A DNA stretch of 64,000 nucleotides, taken from Desmodesmus armatus. Taxonomy: Eukaryota; Chlorophyta; Chlorophyceae; Sphaeropleales; Scenedesmaceae. The notes under the pieces were generated by a model that worked only from the letters and a program-made list of their open reading frames with translations, ran no database searches and was not told the DNA's origin. Position numbers and translations under genes: made by a program. Shown one piece after another: positions 62,943-64,000 of the stretch. Numbering within the stretch: the stretch's first letter is position 1; each line of letters starts with the position of its first letter. Location of the stretch: NCBI GenBank assembly GCA_007449985.2, contig VIIQ02000002.1:1116001-1180000 (forward strand), written 5' to 3'.

Positions 62943-63963
62943 AAGGGTTCAGCAACCGTCGAGGTCTGGGTTTGACCTCCACCAGCAGCTTAAGTAGCCT
63001 CGATTTTGGCATTCGTTGCAGTCAGCCTGTTCACATCTACTGTAAGCTTCACAGAGCAGAACAGTCCGCAGGTGCACCTCTTGTCGCTTCCCTCGTAATC
63101 AGCGGGCCAACTTTCGGCCAGTCCAGTCTGCACTGTGCATAGCAGAAGTGCACGATGGACCAACCGATCCTTCTTTGCGCTGTGCTCCTGCTTGGCTGCT
63201 GCATGCTGATGGTCATGGCCGCACCCAAAAGCCCACCTCAAACCCCAGGACAAGTGCACGACAGCTTCCGAAGCAAGTTGCAGGCTTCAACGGCCCGTTC
63301 CCCACTATCACTGGCCATGCTGGAACGGAGATCTCCTCCACAGTGTCCCTGCTTGTACCAGACAGACTGGGACGTGAACTACGTGGGCCGTGCTGCTGAG
63401 GACTGGAACAGCAAGTGCATCGACCTGCTGTACAGAGCCAACACCACTGGGTGGACGACAACTTTGATGGCAAGGTAGGCAACAAACAAGTGTAGCTGCA
63501 GCCAGTGTGCTGGGGGGAGTGCTGGCCCCCCAGGGCTGTCCTGCAGCTGTGCTGGCCCATTTTCCTATCACAGTCACAAGGTGGGCAACATAGGGTCTGC
63601 AGACGGTGTGCTGGGGGTACAGGACAGCCCCCAGGGTTGTCCTGCAGCTGCGCCGGACCACCCCTGTCACCACTGCAAGGCAGTGGCCTCGCAGGCGCAG
63701 CAAGATGCCCCTGCATGTGCATACCAGCTCAGCAAAACGCGCCATGCATGGGCATGTCAGCATGTGCACGCTGTGCAACAGCGCAGCTGTTGTTCATGCA
63801 ACCTTGACCCTGTATGTGTATGTGTGCCTTTGTGCTGGGTGTGCAGGTGAACTTCCACTGCCACAAGATCCGCTGGAGGGAAGTGTGCAGAAAATTCAGG
63901 CGCCTTGCCATCGGCCGCTTCAGCTTCGGCCTGCAGTATGGCCTGGCAACGGCTGTGGCAACG
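62943..63963 (+). repeat. Right arm of the inverted duplication
   Basis: Counterpart of 59667-60632 in inverse orientation. Homology starts at AAGGGTTCAGCAACC (62943) and continues through promoter, exon 1 (63155-63474) and exon 2 (63847-63963). It probably extends past the window edge. Confidence 0.9.
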
Positions 63964-64000
63964 GTGAGCGCTGGTTGCCACTGCCAGACTCGGCACGTTA
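63155..64000 (+). pseudogene. Decaying inverted copy of the glycosidase gene, 5' part
   Basis: The signal peptide is intact (AVLLLGCCMLMVMAAPKS). Compared with the 60420 gene, exon 1 has a 3-bp loss, an 8-bp net insertion near 63270 and a 1-bp insertion near 63352; the last two shift and then restore the frame. A 37-bp deletion follows after LLYRAN near 63442. Exon 1 is thus 320 nt instead of 351, so it no longer matches the phase of exon 2 (63847-63963, VNFHCHKIRW and so on), which is itself open and well conserved. Reading through, the frame stops just after the donor at 63475. This suggests a pseudogene, unless splicing has changed. The rest of the copy is off the window. Confidence 0.75.
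63472..63690 (+). repeat. Tandem duplication within intron 1 of the glycosidase copy
   Basis: The segment beginning CAAGGTAGGCAAC at 63471 recurs as CAAGGTGGGCAAC near 63577. Both are followed by GTGTGCTGGGGG and CCCAGGG.TGTCCTGCAGCTG blocks. The unit is about 106 bp, and the 5' splice-site sequence is copied too. Confidence 0.75.

Noticed and set aside
60400..63200. Inverted arms as terminal inverted repeats of a transposon
   Set aside because: The arms contain a host-type gene promoter and exons, and the spacer holds no transposase; no target-site duplication was seen.

Overview
The window looks like nuclear DNA from a flagellated green alga, probably Chlorophyceae. The genes are broken by many short GT-AG introns. 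The coding DNA is GC-rich with Ala/Gln/Ser-rich low-complexity tracts. The largest gene is an axonemal-type dynein heavy chain, and several other genes are ordinary eukaryotic housekeeping genes. No bacterial operon, CRISPR array or prokaryotic mobile element is visible. The species assignment is inference. The exon structures below were read by hand from frame continuity and splice sites.

Left part, + strand (1-15.8 kb). The window opens with the 3' end of an unrecognised gene with a basic, possibly membrane-anchored C-terminus. Next come a complete 14-exon M32 metallocarboxypeptidase (Taq type), a five-exon leucine-rich F-box-like protein of 701 residues, and a tandem pair of secreted paralogues (251 and 250 residues) resembling MAM or cleaved-adhesin beta-sandwich domains. 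The two paralogues share an identical 28-bp upstream element.

Centre, - strand (16.75-44.2 kb). One gene fills about 27.5 kb. It is a full-length single-headed inner-arm type dynein heavy chain with tail, linker, AAA1-AAA6, stalk with microtubule-binding domain, and the conserved C-terminal domain. An intron of this gene holds a tRNA-Ala(UGC) gene and a 133-bp tandem duplication. The dynein start lies head to head with a small three-exon gene on the + strand recognisable as DPM3, the stabilising subunit of dolichol-phosphate mannose synthase.

Right part (45-64 kb). On the - strand lie a 77-residue SVIP-like (small VCP/p97-interacting) gene, a 12-exon 1212-residue protein related to a green-lineage MUN/Munc13-like family, and an 11-exon secreted clan GH-A-like glycoside hydrolase of 491 residues. 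The hydrolase has a decayed duplicate of its last exon just downstream. Its promoter and first exons recur in inverted orientation on the + strand from 62943, as a copy with a frame-breaking deletion that runs off the window. Between the inverted arms sits an ACL4-like TPR ribosomal-protein chaperone gene. It seems to lack its N-terminus and carries a possible one-base frame break in a C5/G5 run.

I found no clearly novel multi-gene system. The most unusual features are the inverted duplication around the ACL4-like gene, the tandem MAM-like pair with a shared upstream element, several local duplications that copy splice sites or terminal exons, and the tRNA inside the dynein gene.
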